Shown here: piece after piece, positions 16,969 through 27,481 of the stretch | How positions within the stretch are numbered: the stretch's first letter is position 1 | Layout: each line of letters begins with the position of its first letter | Assembly: GCF_000820165.1 (NCBI RefSeq) | Contig: NZ_CDDD01000042.1 | Coordinates: forward strand, 37,949-96,741 | From: Aeromonas taiwanensis | GTDB lineage: Bacteria; Pseudomonadota; Gammaproteobacteria; Enterobacterales; Aeromonadaceae | DNA length: 58,793 nucleotides | Direction of reading: 5' to 3' | Position numbers and translations under genes: made by a program | The notes under the pieces: model-generated | The model's database searches: none | What the model saw: only the letters and a program-made list of their open reading frames with translations | Told to the model about the DNA's origin: nothing

Positions 16969-16997
16969 CCATGACTCTATCTGGCAGACGGACCGGC

Positions 16998-17207
16998 TCA
17001 GCGCTCGATGATCTGGGTGATGTCGTCCTTGTTGATATGCATCTCCCGCCCTTCTTCATCGTAGTAACGATACATGCCTGTGCTGTCATCCAGCCTGGGC
17101 TTGCTGTCGGTGGTAATCATCTTCCCGTCCCGGGTACTCATGATGTATTGGGAGCTGCATCCCGCCAGCGCCAGGACACACACCAGGAACGTCATCAGTG
17201 GTTTCAT
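16998..17207 (-). CDS. YgdI/YgdR-family small lipoprotein
   Basis: 69-residue lipoprotein: signal peptide MKPLMTFLVCVLALA and lipobox LAGC with Cys17. The mature part SSQYIMSTRDGKMITTDSKPRLDDSTGMYRYYD fits the YgdI/YgdR SH3-like fold. In E. coli such proteins are abundant envelope lipoproteins without known role. The start was set at the lipoprotein signal, 11 codons inside a longer frame. Confidence 0.88.
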   Translation of the reverse strand: MKPLMTFLVCVLALAGCSSQYIMSTRDGKMITTDSKPRLDDSTGMYRYYDEEGREMHINKDDITQIIER

Positions 17208-17316
17208 CGCCTGTTTCGCCTCCCTGTTCACCCTCACCACGAGGGCCCTGACTGAAGTCTAGCCCAGCCAGATACACCCGGTTGCTGTGATGGTGGAATA
17301 TAACGTCAAGGATCAA

Positions 17317-18498
<1,182 letters not shown>

Positions 18499-18580
18499 CA
18501 GCCACTCCTCACATCGATCTGAAGTCCCTGCGCCAAAAGTGTAGTGTTCCGCCGCCACCGGCACCCATGCGGCAATAAAA

Positions 18581-18604
18581 AAGGCCGGACAGGGGTCCGG
18601 CCTT
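18581..18604 (-). terminator. Intrinsic terminator of the triple-rhodanese gene
   Basis: 10-bp stem AAGGCCGGAC / GTCCGGCCTT, 4-nt loop, with a T-tract on the minus strand. It separates the sulfurtransferase from the subtilase gene. Confidence 0.85.
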
Positions 18605-18622
18605 GGCGACAGTGGCTGCCTG

Positions 18623-19915
18623 TCAGTGGGCGGGCTTGCGCTCGCCGGTGACGATGGGATTCTTGGGGTCCGAGCTCCACTCGTACCAACCGCCGTCATA
18701 GACGCTGATCCGTTTCCAGTCCATCAGCCAGGCGTAGAAGAAGGCTTCGGAGGCGCGCCAGCCAGTGCCGCAGTAGAAGGCAGCCTGCTGGGTCGGCTCG
18801 ATGTTCCACTCATCCCACATGGCGAGGATCTCCCGGGCCGGCTTCATGGTGCCGTCCGGATTGTGGAAGTCGCTCATGCTGTTGGCGTCCACGCCACCAC
18901 GACCCCACTTGGCACCAGGAATGTCACCCTTGGGCTTGATGTAGCTGTAGCCCGAGGTGTTGCCGATGAACTCGTCCCAGGTCCGCACGCTGACCAGGGC
19001 GCCGTCAGGCTGCTTGAGCAACTCTTTCGCTTGACTCAGGGTGGTGTAGTACTCGGGGTGAGCCGGGATGGCGACGCCGAACTCCTTGGCCGGTTTGAAG
19101 GTGTTGGCCAGACCGGTCTCGGTACGCAGGTGCTGCACGAACCAGGCCTCCAGGCCGCCATCCAGCAGGCGCACGTCCTCGACGCCGGCATACATCATCA
19201 GGTGCGCGGCCCGGGCCGCCGCCATGGTGTTGCGGCCATAGAGGATGACGGTGGTATCGTGACGGATGCCGTTCTCCAGCAGCAACGCCTTGAGCGCCTC
19301 GTCAGAGACCTTGTTCCACAGCGGCTCCGCTTCCAGACGGTTGGTGTCGATGTAGCCCGCCCCCGGAATGTGGCTCAGCAGATAGGCCTTGGGAGAGCCC
19401 CAGTCCACTTCAAAGACCTTCCACTCCCCCTTGGGCGCGGCGACGACCGGCTTGCCCGCCTGCAAGTCCGCCAGCCAGAGCGGGTGGACCAGCTGCTGCC
19501 AGCGCGCCAGACGCTCCCGGGGGGCCTCCTTCCAGCCCTGCAGCTCGAACAGCTGCTTGATGCCCTGCTGGCGCAGCAGGCGGGCCACCTCGGCCACTTC
19601 CCGCGGGGCGCCGTAAAGGGCGACCGGCAGCTCCGCCTTCAGCCCCTTGCTCGCCAGCGCCTTGGGCCACTCCTCGTCACTGTATTTCCACTCGGCGGAG
19701 AGCTGCTCGGCGCCCGCCACATGGCCCCCCTGGGTCTCCCCTTCCATGGGCCAGCCCTGATAGAAGTAGCTGGCACGGGTATCCAGGATCACCGCCTGTT
19801 TCGCCTTGGCATCCGCCAGGGAGAGGGGGGGCAGTTCCGCGGCCAGGGCAGGCCAGGTACTCCAGAGCAGCAAGGCAGCCAGCGCGGCCCGCCACACACC
19901 TGTCATTCGTTTCAT
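18623..19915 (-). CDS. Periplasmic three-domain rhodanese (YnjE-like sulfurtransferase)
   Basis: 430 residues with a Sec signal (MKRMTGVWRAALAALLLW, cleavage near ALA). Three rhodanese folds follow: about 30-145, 150-285 and 295-425. Only the last carries a catalytic Cys, in YCGTGWRAS, and it is the only Cys in the protein; domains one and two have YGAPRE and YGRNTM at that position. Architecture and length match E. coli YnjE (435 residues). YnjE binds persulfide sulfur in vitro, but its pathway is unsettled. The ynjABCD neighbours are absent. It is followed by the subtilase gene across a terminator. Confidence 0.88.
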   Translation of the reverse strand: MKRMTGVWRAALAALLLWSTWPALAAELPPLSLADAKAKQAVILDTRASYFYQGWPMEGETQGGHVAGAEQLSAEWKYSDEEWPKALASKGLKAELPVALYGAPREVAEVARLLRQQGIKQLFELQGWKEAPRERLARWQQLVHPLWLADLQAGKPVVAAPKGEWKVFEVDWGSPKAYLLSHIPGAGYIDTNRLEAEPLWNKVSDEALKALLLENGIRHDTTVILYGRNTMAAARAAHLMMYAGVEDVRLLDGGLEAWFVQHLRTETGLANTFKPAKEFGVAIPAHPEYYTTLSQAKELLKQPDGALVSVRTWDEFIGNTSGYSYIKPKGDIPGAKWGRGGVDANSMSDFHNPDGTMKPAREILAMWDEWNIEPTQQAAFYCGTGWRASEAFFYAWLMDWKRISVYDGGWYEWSSDPKNPIVTGERKPAH

Positions 19916-19941
19916 GATGTTGTCTCGATGCTAGTGAAAAA

Positions 19942-20862
19942 TTAGAAGATGGAGCGACCCAGGCGCTCTGCCAGCAGCTCCAGCGCCGCCGTCCCCGCCA
20001 GGGAGTTGCCCGCCTTGTTGAGTTCGGGCGACCAGACACAGACGCACAGCTCCCCCGGGATCAGCGCCATGATGCCGCCCCCCACCCCGGACTTGCCCGG
20101 CATGCCGACCCGATAGGCGAAGTCGCCCGCCTCGTCATAGAGGCCACAGGTGGCGAGCAGGGCGTTGACCTGTTTGGTGGTGCGGGCCGGCAGCAGCGGC
20201 GCCGTCTCATTGAGCGGGACGCCACGGTTGGCCAGATAGATGAACGTCCTGGCCAGGTCGACGCAGCTCATGCGGATGGCACAGGCATTGAAATAGCTCT
20301 GCAGCACCTTGTCCACCTCGTTTTCGAAGTTGCCATAGGCCTTCATCAGATAGGCGATGGCGGCGTTGCGGGCGGAGTGCTGGTACTCGGAGCGGGCGAC
20401 CACCTGATCCGCCATGATGGCCGAGTTGCCCGAGAGCCGGCGCGCCAGCTCCAGGGTGCGCTGACGCGGGGCGGTGAGCCGGGTCTCCAGCAGATCGCTC
20501 ACCACCAGGGCACCGGCGTTGATGAAGGGGTTGCGGGGAATGCCGTGCTCGAACTCCAGCTGGACGAGGGAGTTGAACGGCTGGCCGGAGGGCTCCTTGC
20601 CCACCCGGGCCCAGATCTCCTCCTCCTGATAGAGGGTGAGGGCCAGGGTCAGACTCAGGGCCTTGGAGATGCTCTGGATGGAGAAGGGCTCGAAGGCGTC
20701 ACCTGCGGTGAACAGCTCCCCCTCCACGGTACAGACCGCGATCCCGAGGCGGTCGGCCGGCACCTGGGCCAGGGCCGGAATGTAATCGGCCACCTTGCCC
20801 TGCCCGAGCAGCGGACGCACCTCTTCCAGGATGCTGGCCAGTAATTCGGATGACAACACCAT
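19942..20862 (-). CDS. glsB: Glutaminase
   Basis: 306-residue enzyme hydrolysing glutamine to glutamate and ammonia. The serine-dependent SIQSISK motif is present, as are [39 protein letters not shown] and [15 protein letters not shown], all close to E. coli YneH/GlsB. Start: GTTG-free GGAA lies about 7 nt before the ATG at 20862; an ATG four codons upstream (20874, MELPMV) aligns with E. coli MAVAM and is a real alternative. A strong hairpin lies behind its promoter region. Confidence 0.95.
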   Translation of the reverse strand: MVLSSELLASILEEVRPLLGQGKVADYIPALAQVPADRLGIAVCTVEGELFTAGDAFEPFSIQSISKALSLTLALTLYQEEEIWARVGKEPSGQPFNSLVQLEFEHGIPRNPFINAGALVVSDLLETRLTAPRQRTLELARRLSGNSAIMADQVVARSEYQHSARNAAIAYLMKAYGNFENEVDKVLQSYFNACAIRMSCVDLARTFIYLANRGVPLNETAPLLPARTTKQVNALLATCGLYDEAGDFAYRVGMPGKSGVGGGIMALIPGELCVCVWSPELNKAGNSLAGTAALELLAERLGRSIF

Positions 20863-20906
20863 TGGCAATTCCATGACGTGAGACGGGGTGAGAACAGCCC
20901 ACCGAC

Positions 20907-20933
20907 AAAAATCCCGCCGACGGCGGGATTTTT
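20907..20933. terminator. Intrinsic terminator of trmB-yggL
   Basis: 12-bp stem AAAAATCCCGCC / GGCGGGATTTTT with 3-nt loop. On the minus strand it ends the trmB-yggL unit just before glsB. Confidence 0.9.
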
Positions 20934-20957
20934 CTATCTGCCCGGGGCAGTCTGATA

Positions 20958-21290
20958 TCAGGCCGGCTCGCCGTACCAGAGATCGAACAGTTCGGTGACC
21001 ACCACGGCCTCCAGTCCCTTGCCTTCCAGCCAGGATTTGACAGCGGTACGGTCTTCCTCGGTGCACTTGCCGAGTTGCTGGGTGCAGATCATGCCTTCCC
21101 AGGCCAGGTGACCGGAGCCGGCGAAAGCCAGCTTGCGAGGTTCGATCACCTCGTCGATCAGCGCATCGACCACGGCATCAATGGTCTCTTCGGCGGTGCC
21201 GACCGGGAAGTTGAAACCGATGTCGAACCCCATTTCCTGGAATTCGTCGACGCGCAGTTTCTTACGCAGGCGGCGGCTACGATTGGCCAT
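20958..21290 (-). CDS. yggL: YggL family protein (DUF469)
   Basis: 110-residue protein: basic start [17 protein letters not shown], then GFDIGFNFP and [17 protein letters not shown], as in YggL, which is associated with the 50S subunit in E. coli. AAGGAG precedes the ATG. It follows trmB by 26 nt on the same strand, the conserved trmB-yggL pair. Confidence 0.92.
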   Translation of the reverse strand: MANRSRRLRKKLRVDEFQEMGFDIGFNFPVGTAEETIDAVVDALIDEVIEPRKLAFAGSGHLAWEGMICTQQLGKCTEEDRTAVKSWLEGKGLEAVVVTELFDLWYGEPA

Positions 21291-21316
21291 GCTAGCTCCT
21301 TAGTTGATACGTTGAC

Positions 21317-22030
21317 TCAGTTGACTCGTTTGAAAATCAGATCCCAGACACCGTGGCCCAGACGGTGGCCACGCTGCTCGAATTTGGTCAGCGGGCGCCA
21401 CTCGGGACGGGGCACCCAGTTGCCGGTGGCGGAGGTGTTCTCGTACCCCTCGGCGGCGCTCATCACCTCCAGCATGTGCTCGGCGTAGTTTTCCCAGTCG
21501 GTGGCCATGTGGAATACACCACCGATGGCCAGCTTCTGGCGAATGGCCTGGGCAAAGGCCGGCTGGACGATGCGGCGCTTGTGGTGACGGCTCTTGTGCC
21601 AGGGATCCGGGAAGAAGAGCTGCAGGCAGGCGAGCGAGCCGTTCGGGATCATGTGCTCCAGCACTTCCACCGCATCGTGGCAGAGAACGCGCAGGTTGGT
21701 CACACCGGCTTCCTGAGCGGTGCCGAGGCAGGCACCCACGCCCGGGGAATGCACCTCGATGCCGATGAAGTTCTTCTCGGGGGCGTTCTTGGCCATCTCC
21801 ACCAGGGAGGCACCCATGCCGAAACCGATCTCCAGCACCACGGGGGCCTCGCGGCCAAACAGCGCGACCAGGTCGAGCTGCTTTTGCTCAAAATCGATGC
21901 CCATGACCGGCCAGAGATCTTCCAGGGCCTTCTCCTGCCCCTTGGTCAGGCGGCCTTCGCGACGGACGAAGCTGCGGATCTTGCGCATGAACTTGCCATC
22001 TTCGTTAAACACATCTTGGGTCACAGACAT
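21317..22030 (-). CDS. trmB: tRNA (guanine-N7-)-methyltransferase TrmB
   Basis: 237-residue class I SAM methyltransferase that makes m7G46 in tRNA. SAM motif [25 protein letters not shown], and [17 protein letters not shown] in the substrate region; [15 protein letters not shown] near the C-terminus. Family length is normal. The usual divergent mutY is not present: the M28 peptidase gene lies upstream instead. Confidence 0.96.
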   Translation of the reverse strand: MSVTQDVFNEDGKFMRKIRSFVRREGRLTKGQEKALEDLWPVMGIDFEQKQLDLVALFGREAPVVLEIGFGMGASLVEMAKNAPEKNFIGIEVHSPGVGACLGTAQEAGVTNLRVLCHDAVEVLEHMIPNGSLACLQLFFPDPWHKSRHHKRRIVQPAFAQAIRQKLAIGGVFHMATDWENYAEHMLEVMSAAEGYENTSATGNWVPRPEWRPLTKFEQRGHRLGHGVWDLIFKRVN

Positions 22031-22290
22031 AGTAAATTGCTCGTTCTTTCATCGCTCTGGATCAGAGGCGACATAAATGGATCGCTCGTTATTGCATCAA
22101 TCGGCAAAAACAGGGGAGCGAATTATCCCAAGATAGGCACGGGGTGCAAGTGTTTCCCGCAACAAATCCCCTCGAACTGACCACTTCCGCTGGCCAGGTT
22201 GACAAATGCCACCCCCTTCACAGAATCTGCCGGGCGTCAGGCACATCCTAACTACTTAGAATAAAACCATACACAACAAAGGATTGCAGT

Positions 22291-23358
22291 ATGAAGAAAA
22301 CCCTGTTGGCCTTCGCGATCCCGGCCCTGCTGGCCGGATGCAACCCCTCAGACAACGACTCCCAGCCCCCCTCACCCGCGACCCAGGCCTATGAGTACCT
22401 GGTGCAGCTGAGCTCGAGCGCCGAAGGCATAGGCGCCAGACCCACCGGCAGCGACGCCGAGACCCGGGCTGCCGCCTGGATCCAGGACCACCTGGCCGGC
22501 TGGGGCTACGAGGTGCAGAACCAGCCCTTCACCTACACCCGGGGCGGCACCGACCGGACCTCCCGGAACATCGTCGCCGAGCTCAAGGGCCAGAGCGACA
22601 AGGTGATCCTCATCGGTGCCCACTATGACAGCACCGGCGAGAAGAAGGGCTCGGAAGGGGCCACCGACAACGGGGCCGGCGTCGCCGCCCTGCTGGCGGT
22701 CGCCGAGGCGCTCAAGGGCCAGACCCTGCCCTACACGGTGCGCTTCGCCTTCTTCGGCGCCGAGGAGAACGGCCTCAACGGTTCCAAGGCCTATGTCGCC
22801 AGCCTCGACACCGCCGCCGTCGCCAAGCTGCTGGCCATGGTGAACTACGACACCATCGCCGGGGGCGACATCGTCTACGTCCACTCGGCCCACTCCGACG
22901 TGGCCGAGTACAGCTGCGCCGACCCGAGCCGCTACAGCTTTGATCCCAAGGTACGCGACCGCCTGCTGGCCATCTCCCGGCAGACGTCCACCCCCTTCGC
23001 CATTCACCCCAGCTACGACGGCTACCCGGAGGGTGAGACCGGCAGTTGGTCCGATCACGCGCCGTTCGCCTGCCTGGGAGTGCCCGTCGCCTACGTGGAG
23101 GCCACCAACTTCACCATCAACGGGGAGGACGGCTACGACGGCTACTCCCAGAGCACCAACCCGGCGCTGTGGGACTGCTACGACGCCACCACGAAAAGCG
23201 CCTGCGATCGGGACAGCGAGACCCAGTGGGGCAAGATCTGGCATACCAGCAACGACCGTCTCGACAAGATGGCCGAGCTCTTCCCGGGCCGGATCGAGCA
23301 ACAGCTCGGGGCCAACACCGACCTGATGATCCGTTTCCTGAAAGAACCCGGGCTCTGA
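22291..23358 (+). CDS. M28-family aminopeptidase lipoprotein
   Basis: 355 residues: lipoprotein signal with lipobox LLAGC (Cys17), then a di-zinc M28 fold. Metal and catalytic residues are visible: His111 (GAHYDS), Asp126 (ATDNGAG), Glu158/159 (GAEENG), an Asp in NYDT and the late His in WHTSNDRLD. Four Cys in the second half (YSCADP, FACLG, WDCYD, SACDRD) may form disulfides, fitting an exported enzyme. Probably anchored in the outer or inner membrane, releasing amino acids from peptides. No operon partners. Confidence 0.9.
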   Translation: MKKTLLAFAIPALLAGCNPSDNDSQPPSPATQAYEYLVQLSSSAEGIGARPTGSDAETRAAAWIQDHLAGWGYEVQNQPFTYTRGGTDRTSRNIVAELKGQSDKVILIGAHYDSTGEKKGSEGATDNGAGVAALLAVAEALKGQTLPYTVRFAFFGAEENGLNGSKAYVASLDTAAVAKLLAMVNYDTIAGGDIVYVHSAHSDVAEYSCADPSRYSFDPKVRDRLLAISRQTSTPFAIHPSYDGYPEGETGSWSDHAPFACLGVPVAYVEATNFTINGEDGYDGYSQSTNPALWDCYDATTKSACDRDSETQWGKIWHTSNDRLDKMAELFPGRIEQQLGANTDLMIRFLKEPGL

Positions 23359-23418
23359 ACTCAGGGTTCTCCGGCAGGGCTTTTTGCGCCCCCGGCCAGT
23401 GTTGAAGCGATAAAATTC

Positions 23419-23439
23419 GGGCAGGTGTCAAACCTGCCC
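23419..23439 (+). terminator. Intrinsic terminator of the M28 peptidase gene
   Basis: GGGCAGGT / ACCTGCCC stem, 5-nt loop, followed by TTTTTT. Confidence 0.9.
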
Positions 23440-23546
23440 TTTTTTATGGATTTTTGTGACAGCCATTGCCTCATTTCTGAAATCTGATACAAACGGATAA
23501 CCTGGCGGTTGAATGGAGCGACCGCCACCTAGTCAGAGAGAACCCT

Positions 23547-24728
23547 ATGCAGCCGTTTTTTGCCCAGCGCTTCGAGAAGGTCGAGCCTTCCTTTATCCGT
23601 GAAATCCTCAAAGTCGCCGCCAATCCGGAGATCATCTCCTTCGCCGGCGGCCTGCCCAACCCCCACCTGTTCCCGGTCAAGGCCATCGAGCAAGCGTGCC
23701 AGGACGTGCTGCGCGAGCAGGGAGCCGCAGCGCTGCAATATGCCACCACCGAGGGGTTTGCCCCGCTGCGCCAGTACATCGCCGATCGCTACCTGAGCCG
23801 CCACGGTATGGAAGTCAATCCGGACAACATCCTCATCACCAGCGGCTCCCAGCAGGCCCTGGATCTGCTGGGCAAGGTGCTGGTGAACGAGGGGCAGGAT
23901 CTCATCATCGAAGAGCCGGGCTACCTCGGTGCCATCCAGGCGTTCTCCGTCTATCAACCGAACTTCAAGCCCATCACCCTGGGTGAAGAAGGACTGGATC
24001 TGGCCGCGCTGGATGCGCTGCTGGAGCAGGGTACCAGTGCCAGGCTGCTGTACGGGGTGCCGAACTTCCAGAACCCGAGCGGCGTCTCTTACAGCCGCGC
24101 CAACCGCGAGGCCCTGGCCGAGCGCCTGGTGCGCCACGATCTGCTGATGGTGGAAGACGACCCCTATGGCGAGCTGCGCTTCGAAGGGGAACACCTGCCC
24201 CCCATCGCCAAGCTGGCCCCCCACAACACCGTACTGCTCGGGTCCTTCTCCAAGACGGTCGTGCCCGCCTTCCGCCTGGGCTGGATGGTGGTGCCGGACT
24301 GGCTGCGCAAGAAGGTCACCATCGCCAAACAGGCCACCGACCTGCACAGCAACGCCTTCAGCCAGCAGGTGCTGCACCGCTTCCTGACCGACAACTCCCT
24401 CGACGCTCACCTGGAGAAGATCAAGGAAGTCTATGGCCGCCAGCGTGCCGCCATGGAAGCCGCCCTGACGCGCCACTGCCCGCCTGGCGTCAGCTACACC
24501 CGTCCCGAGGGGGGCATGTTCCTCTGGCTGACCCTGCCGTCCAGCGTCAGCGCCATGGCCCTGTTCGACGAGGCGATCAAGGAGAAGGTGGCCTTCGTGC
24601 CCGGCGCCCCCTTCTATGTGCGCCCCGAGATCCAGAACACCCTGCGCCTGAGCTTCTCCTGCGTGGACGAGGCGACCACGGAAGAGGGCATTCAGCGTCT
24701 CTGCCGTGCCCTGGCCCGCATGCTCTAA
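23547..24728 (+). CDS. PLP-dependent aminotransferase (LysN/2-aminoadipate type)
   Basis: 393-residue fold-type I aminotransferase, related to the catalytic half of MocR regulators but with no HTH domain. The PLP lysine is in SFSKTVVPAFRLGW; other hallmarks are AGGLPNPHLFP, TSGSQQALDL, PNFQNPSG and RLSFSCVD. Homologues act on 2-aminoadipate, aromatic or branched-chain amino acids; the substrate cannot be read from sequence. Own terminator follows. Confidence 0.9.
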   Translation: MQPFFAQRFEKVEPSFIREILKVAANPEIISFAGGLPNPHLFPVKAIEQACQDVLREQGAAALQYATTEGFAPLRQYIADRYLSRHGMEVNPDNILITSGSQQALDLLGKVLVNEGQDLIIEEPGYLGAIQAFSVYQPNFKPITLGEEGLDLAALDALLEQGTSARLLYGVPNFQNPSGVSYSRANREALAERLVRHDLLMVEDDPYGELRFEGEHLPPIAKLAPHNTVLLGSFSKTVVPAFRLGWMVVPDWLRKKVTIAKQATDLHSNAFSQQVLHRFLTDNSLDAHLEKIKEVYGRQRAAMEAALTRHCPPGVSYTRPEGGMFLWLTLPSSVSAMALFDEAIKEKVAFVPGAPFYVRPEIQNTLRLSFSCVDEATTEEGIQRLCRALARML

Positions 24729-24746
24729 GCGAGCCGGCCATAAAAA

Positions 24747-24769
24747 AACCAGCGACCCCGTCGCTGGTT
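24747..24769. terminator. Bidirectional intrinsic terminator
   Basis: 10-bp stem AACCAGCGAC / GTCGCTGGTT, 3-nt loop, flanked by A- and T-runs, between the convergent aminotransferase and EAL genes. Confidence 0.9.
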
Positions 24770-24793
24770 TTTTTTTCATCTCCCGTCCGGGCC

Positions 24794-26335
24794 TCAGGGG
24801 CTGTCCGGCGCCAGCAGGCTGGCGAACTCCTTCATGGGCATGGGCCTGCCATAGAGGTACCCCTGCTGGAAGGTCACCCGGCGCGCCCGCAGATAGTCCG
24901 CCTGGACCTGGTTCTCCACCCCTTCCGCCACCAGTTGCAGCCCGAGCCGGGTCGCGAGATCGATGACGTTTTCCACGATGTGACTGGAGAGGGCGTCCGA
25001 CCCTATCATGCCGACGAAGCTCTGATCGATCTTGAGGAAGTCGACCTGGAAGGCCTGCAGATAGGCGAGGCTCGAATGGCCCGTGCCGAAGTCGTCGATG
25101 GCGATAAAGACGCCGAGGGCGTGCAGCTCGGCAAACAGCCGGTCCGTGGTCTCGTCCGCCACGATGAGCTCGCGCTCTGTCAGCTCCAGCACCAGCTTGA
25201 CGGGGTTGTCCCGAAAGGCGTTGATGAAGTCCCGGCAATCCTCCACCAGGCTCAGATCACGGCAGTGGCTGGCGCTGATGTTGAAGCCGAAGTGGAACCC
25301 CTTTGGCAGCGTCCGGGCCTGGGGCGAGAAGGCCTCCCGCACCTGCTTCATCAGGGAGCGGGTCATGGGCACGATGAGGCCGCACTCCTCCGCCATGGGG
25401 ATGAAGCGATCCGGCGAGATCAGCCCGTGACGGGGGTGCTGCCAGCGCATCAGCACCTCGCAGCCGCTCCATGTCCCCTCCTCCCCCGTCACCACGGGCT
25501 GCAGATAGGGGATGAACTCCTGCTTCTCCAGAGCCCGCCGGAACTCCTGCAGCGGCGAGGCGGCCCGCCCCATCAGCCAGAAAGTGGCCAGCCCCATCAG
25601 CAGACCCACCAGGGGGTAGGCGATGATGCCGACCCTGGAGTAGTCCCAGATGTGGGTGCCGAACTCGTTGGTCGACACCGTGGTCACCACCTTGAACGGA
25701 TACTTGCTCGACGCCAGCTCCAGATAGCCGGGGCTGTCCGGGGGGATGAGGCGGTCGGTGAGCCGGCTCTCCCGCAGCAGCATCTCCTTGCCGACCACCA
25801 GCCCCAGGGGCGAGGTGCGGCTCAGCATGTCCAGGATGTTGAGCAGGTAGTAGCCATCGACGCCCACCAGCACGCTGAACTCCCCCACCCCCTGCCGGTA
25901 GACGATGAGCGGCCGGTTCGGCGTGACCGGGTTGCCCTTCATCAGATCGAGCATGCCATCCGTGTAGTCCCCCAGCTGGAAGCTCCCGCTCACCGGGCCA
26001 TAGAGGGAAGTGCAGTAGATGGTCTCGCCCCTGGCGAGGTTGACGCTGCGCACATCCGGCACCGTCGCCACCTGATCCCGCAGCCCCTGGACCACCTCCA
26101 GGCAGGGCTTGTCCAGACTGCTGCCCAGGGCCGATGCCGCCAGCCTGGCATTGTCCAGGGTGCGATCGAACATCAATATGGCGTGATCCAGCCGCGCCAT
26201 CGCATCCTGCCTCACCCCTGTGGTGGTCTGCCAGACGACGATGACAGCGCCCAGCACCATGGGCAGCAGGCCAGCCAGCAAGGCGCACAGCAGCCTGATG
26301 TAGAATTGACGCACCCTTAATCGGCGTAATGGCAT
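24794..26335 (-). CDS. CSS-motif EAL phosphodiesterase
   Basis: 513-residue membrane c-di-GMP phosphodiesterase. N-terminal TM (about 13-37), periplasmic CSS domain with the redox-type Cys pair (KPCLEV and YCTSLYG), second TM (about 236-258), then EAL. EAL residues: CEVLMRWQHP (Glu in EVL), NISASHCRD, LELTERE, DDFGTGHSSL, AEGVENQ. E. coli CSS-EAL proteins such as PdeC are controlled by DsbA-dependent disulfides and cleave c-di-GMP to pGpG. GAGGG lies 5-6 nt before the chosen ATG; an ATG four codons upstream lacks one. Confidence 0.93.
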   Translation of the reverse strand: MPLRRLRVRQFYIRLLCALLAGLLPMVLGAVIVVWQTTTGVRQDAMARLDHAILMFDRTLDNARLAASALGSSLDKPCLEVVQGLRDQVATVPDVRSVNLARGETIYCTSLYGPVSGSFQLGDYTDGMLDLMKGNPVTPNRPLIVYRQGVGEFSVLVGVDGYYLLNILDMLSRTSPLGLVVGKEMLLRESRLTDRLIPPDSPGYLELASSKYPFKVVTTVSTNEFGTHIWDYSRVGIIAYPLVGLLMGLATFWLMGRAASPLQEFRRALEKQEFIPYLQPVVTGEEGTWSGCEVLMRWQHPRHGLISPDRFIPMAEECGLIVPMTRSLMKQVREAFSPQARTLPKGFHFGFNISASHCRDLSLVEDCRDFINAFRDNPVKLVLELTERELIVADETTDRLFAELHALGVFIAIDDFGTGHSSLAYLQAFQVDFLKIDQSFVGMIGSDALSSHIVENVIDLATRLGLQLVAEGVENQVQADYLRARRVTFQQGYLYGRPMPMKEFASLLAPDSP

Positions 26336-26523
26336 AGGAGCCCTCATGGTCAAGGCGAAAAAGCGCTCAAGTTTACTCGTTGAGGCTCGCTTGGCAAGCC
26401 TGGATGGCGCCATCCGGGCTCGGTCCTGGCCAGGCCACAAATCATAATGCTTATAAAAACAGGCGCTTGTCCATCAAGCGCCCAGCCTCTAGAGTAGAGC
26501 CAGAGGCAGCTGGGAGGCACAGC

Positions 26524-27438
26524 ATGAAGATACTGATCACGGGAGGCACGGGTTTCATCGGTCGCCGCCTGGTGGCGCACCTCAAGGTGGCGCACGAGGT
26601 GGTGGTACTGACCCGCCAGGGCAGCGCGGCCTATGAGCTGCTCGGCCACGACATCACCCTGCTCGACAGTCTGGACAGGCTGGATCACCTCAACGACGTG
26701 GACATCGTCATCAACCTGGCGGGTGAACCCATCGCCGCCGGGCGCTGGAGCGACGCCCGCAAGCAGCTGCTGTGCAACAGCCGCTGGTTGCTGACCGAGC
26801 AGCTGGTCGATCTCGTCAAGCTCTCCAGCACGCCCCCCAAATTGCTGCTCAATGCCTCCGCCATCGGCTGGTATGGGCGCCAGGACGACACCCCGCTGGA
26901 CGAGCAGTGCCAGACCCCCCATGACGAGTTCACCCACCGCCTCTGTCAGCAGTGGGAGCAGCTGGCCCTGCAGGCCCGTTCGCCCCAGACCCGGGTCTGC
27001 ATCCTGCGCATCGGCCTGGTGCTCGGCATGGAAGGGGGCGCCCTGCCCAGGATGCTGCCTCCCTACCGCCTCGGTCTCGGCGGCCCCATGGGCTCGGGGT
27101 CTCAGGTGATGAGCTGGATCCACGTGCAGGACCTGGTGCGCGCCATGCTGTTTCTCATCGAGCACGGCGAGAGCGACGGCATCTTCAACGGCACGGCACC
27201 GCAACCGGTCAGCAATCGCCAGTTCAGCCAGGCCCTCGCCGCCACCCTCCATCGCCCGCATCTCTTCTTCGTGCCGGCCCCCCTGCTGCGGCTCCTGATG
27301 GGGGAGGCGGCGGATCTGCTGCTCACCGGGCAGCGCGTGTTGCCCGCCCGCCTGCAACAGGCGGGCTTCCACTTCACCTATCCGGCGCTCCCCGAGGCCC
27401 TGGCCGACCTGCTGCGTCCCCGTCCCGGCCGCCCATGA
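26524..27438 (+). CDS. NAD-dependent epimerase-like protein, TIGR01777 (YfcH type)
   Basis: 304-residue extended SDR. N-terminal Rossmann motif ITGGTGFIGRRLV, active-site-like SAIGWYG, and the C-terminal DUF1731-type region (PAPLLRLLMGEAADLLLTGQRVLP). Strong GGGAGG ribosome site 7 nt before ATG. E. coli YfcH is of unknown substrate. A terminator follows. Confidence 0.9.
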   Translation: MKILITGGTGFIGRRLVAHLKVAHEVVVLTRQGSAAYELLGHDITLLDSLDRLDHLNDVDIVINLAGEPIAAGRWSDARKQLLCNSRWLLTEQLVDLVKLSSTPPKLLLNASAIGWYGRQDDTPLDEQCQTPHDEFTHRLCQQWEQLALQARSPQTRVCILRIGLVLGMEGGALPRMLPPYRLGLGGPMGSGSQVMSWIHVQDLVRAMLFLIEHGESDGIFNGTAPQPVSNRQFSQALAATLHRPHLFFVPAPLLRLLMGEAADLLLTGQRVLPARLQQAGFHFTYPALPEALADLLRPRPGRP

Positions 27439-27440
27439 AA

Positions 27441-27462
27441 AATCCCGACCTGGGTCGGGATT
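27441..27462. terminator. Hairpin after the YfcH-like gene
   Basis: AATCCCGAC / GTCGGGATT stem with a 4-nt loop CTGG, flanked by AAAAA and TTCTTG; may serve the convergent ybbP as well. Confidence 0.75.
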
Positions 27463-27481
27463 CTTGTCGTGCAACCTTGCC

